Of a stretch of DNA of 64,000 nucleotides, positions 63,661-64,000 are shown piece by piece. Every line of letters starts with the position of its first letter. Position 1 is the stretch's first letter. Location of the stretch: positions 17,595 through 81,594 of the forward strand of contig JAPLDP010000064.1 in NCBI GenBank assembly GCA_026391695.1, read 5' to 3'. Both the position numbers and the translations under genes were made by a program. The notes beneath the pieces were generated by a model, which saw only the letters and a list, made by a program, of their open reading frames with translations, searched no databases and was not told the origin of the DNA. This DNA comes from Bacteroidota bacterium (GTDB lineage Bacteria; Bacteroidota; Bacteroidia; Bacteroidales; JAGONC01).

Positions 63661-64000
63661 GTGCGCCCGGCATGGGCGATAGCTATAGGGTGCAAGACCC
63701 GAACACACTTGGCAGTGGGAAGTGTTAGCTTAAGGCAAGGGTGTCCTTCGTGAGTAGGAATCTGAAGGAAGCCGGCGGCAAAGTTCCGGCCTGATGAACA
63801 AGAACTGCATAGAAAGGCTTATGAGGGGCGGACGAGCTTGCATGACAAAGCGAAGTCCAATACTGCCCGAACCCCTTGGAGTAAATGCAGCAGGTATATG
63901 GGATGAAAGTTATCGTTCTTACCCGGGGAGACCTGACCAATATGTTGGGGATGTGAATCAGAACCGACAACCTATACAGCGATGTATGGCTGAATGGTCA
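63661..64000 (+). mobile_element. Group IIC intron, 5' part (cut by window end)
   Basis: The sequence opens with GTGCGCCCGGCATGGGCG, the 5' end of group II introns (GTGYG), and continues with domain I landmarks that closely follow the well-studied Oceanobacillus iheyensis group IIC intron as I remember it: GGGTGCAAGACCCGAAC, AAGGGTGTCC, GGAATCTGAAGGAAGC, GGCAAA, GAACAAGAACTGCATA, CAAAGCGAAGTCC, GTAAATGCAGCAG and CTTACCCGGGGAGACCTG. The element lies directly after an intrinsic terminator, the preferred target of class C introns. Domains beyond the window should hold the reverse transcriptase/maturase gene; it cannot be seen here. No protein is encoded in the visible part. Confidence 0.9.

Noticed and set aside
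63725..63970. Minus-strand open frame inside the right-end element
   Set aside because: It lies inside intron RNA domain I, whose conserved blocks explain the sequence.

Overview
The window looks like a chromosomal segment from a member of the Bacteroidota (Bacteroidetes), probably an uncultured Bacteroidales-like anaerobe. The evidence is convergent. There are type IX secretion C-terminal sorting domains, a GldH lipoprotein, a DUF4270 lipoprotein next to a starch-synthase-like protein and glmS, a DUF1573 protein, an fdr/sdh operon of C-A-B order, and promoter boxes of the Bacteroidetes type (TTTG, about 18-20 bases, TAnnTTTG). Coding density is high, base composition is moderately AT-rich, and almost everything is chromosomal housekeeping or envelope biology. 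I saw no phage genes, transposase, CRISPR array or rRNA. The one clear mobile element is the 5' part of a group IIC intron running off the right edge.

Layout. 1-7.2 kb: RNA 2',3'-cyclic phosphodiesterase (thpR), tRNA-Ala(GGC), a non-coding zone with two copies of a structured repeat, a DUF1573 protein, a two-component system, a U32 peptidase-family protein and aspS. 7.2-8.4 kb: an exported C1B (bleomycin-hydrolase-like) cysteine peptidase. 8.5-25.2 kb: a surface-glycan locus with three polyprenyl-phosphate-type GT2 glycosyltransferases, four GT-C-like polytopic proteins, a flippase-like protein, a methyltransferase, an FrhB-family iron-sulfur protein, an uncharacterised alpha/alpha-toroid protein, and an MBOAT/AlgJ-X O-acetylation pair. 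25.2-30.4 kb: penicillin-binding protein 1A, gldH, ricT and holB. Genes from holB down to the FrhB-family gene (30.4 to 11.8 kb) all run on the minus strand.

30.6-40.0 kb: two giant tandem paralogous T9SS substrates. 40.2-43.7 kb: succinate dehydrogenase/fumarate reductase (C, A, B order) with a clear promoter and terminator. 43.8-47.5 kb: two tandem M24 X-Pro peptidases and a convergent proline dehydrogenase, a plausible proline-peptide salvage group. 47.8-51.8 kb: truncated GT5 protein, DUF4270 lipoprotein, glmS. 51.8-56.6 kb: Fe-superoxide dismutase, C-terminal processing peptidase, a MORN-type repeat protein and nadA. 56.6-59.0 kb: an AT-rich intergenic zone, rpiB and lutB. 59.1-63.5 kb: a MacB-type ABC exporter (ATPase, two permeases, HlyD-type adaptor), closed by a terminator immediately followed by the group IIC intron.

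How the parts fit: much of the window serves the cell envelope. Glycan assembly and O-acetylation, peptidoglycan synthesis, T9SS/gliding accessory function, T9SS cargo and an envelope exporter lie close together, while metabolic genes (fumarate/succinate, proline, NAD, glucosamine-6-phosphate, pentose phosphate) fill the rest. Functions come from motif reading and family knowledge only; no database search was possible.
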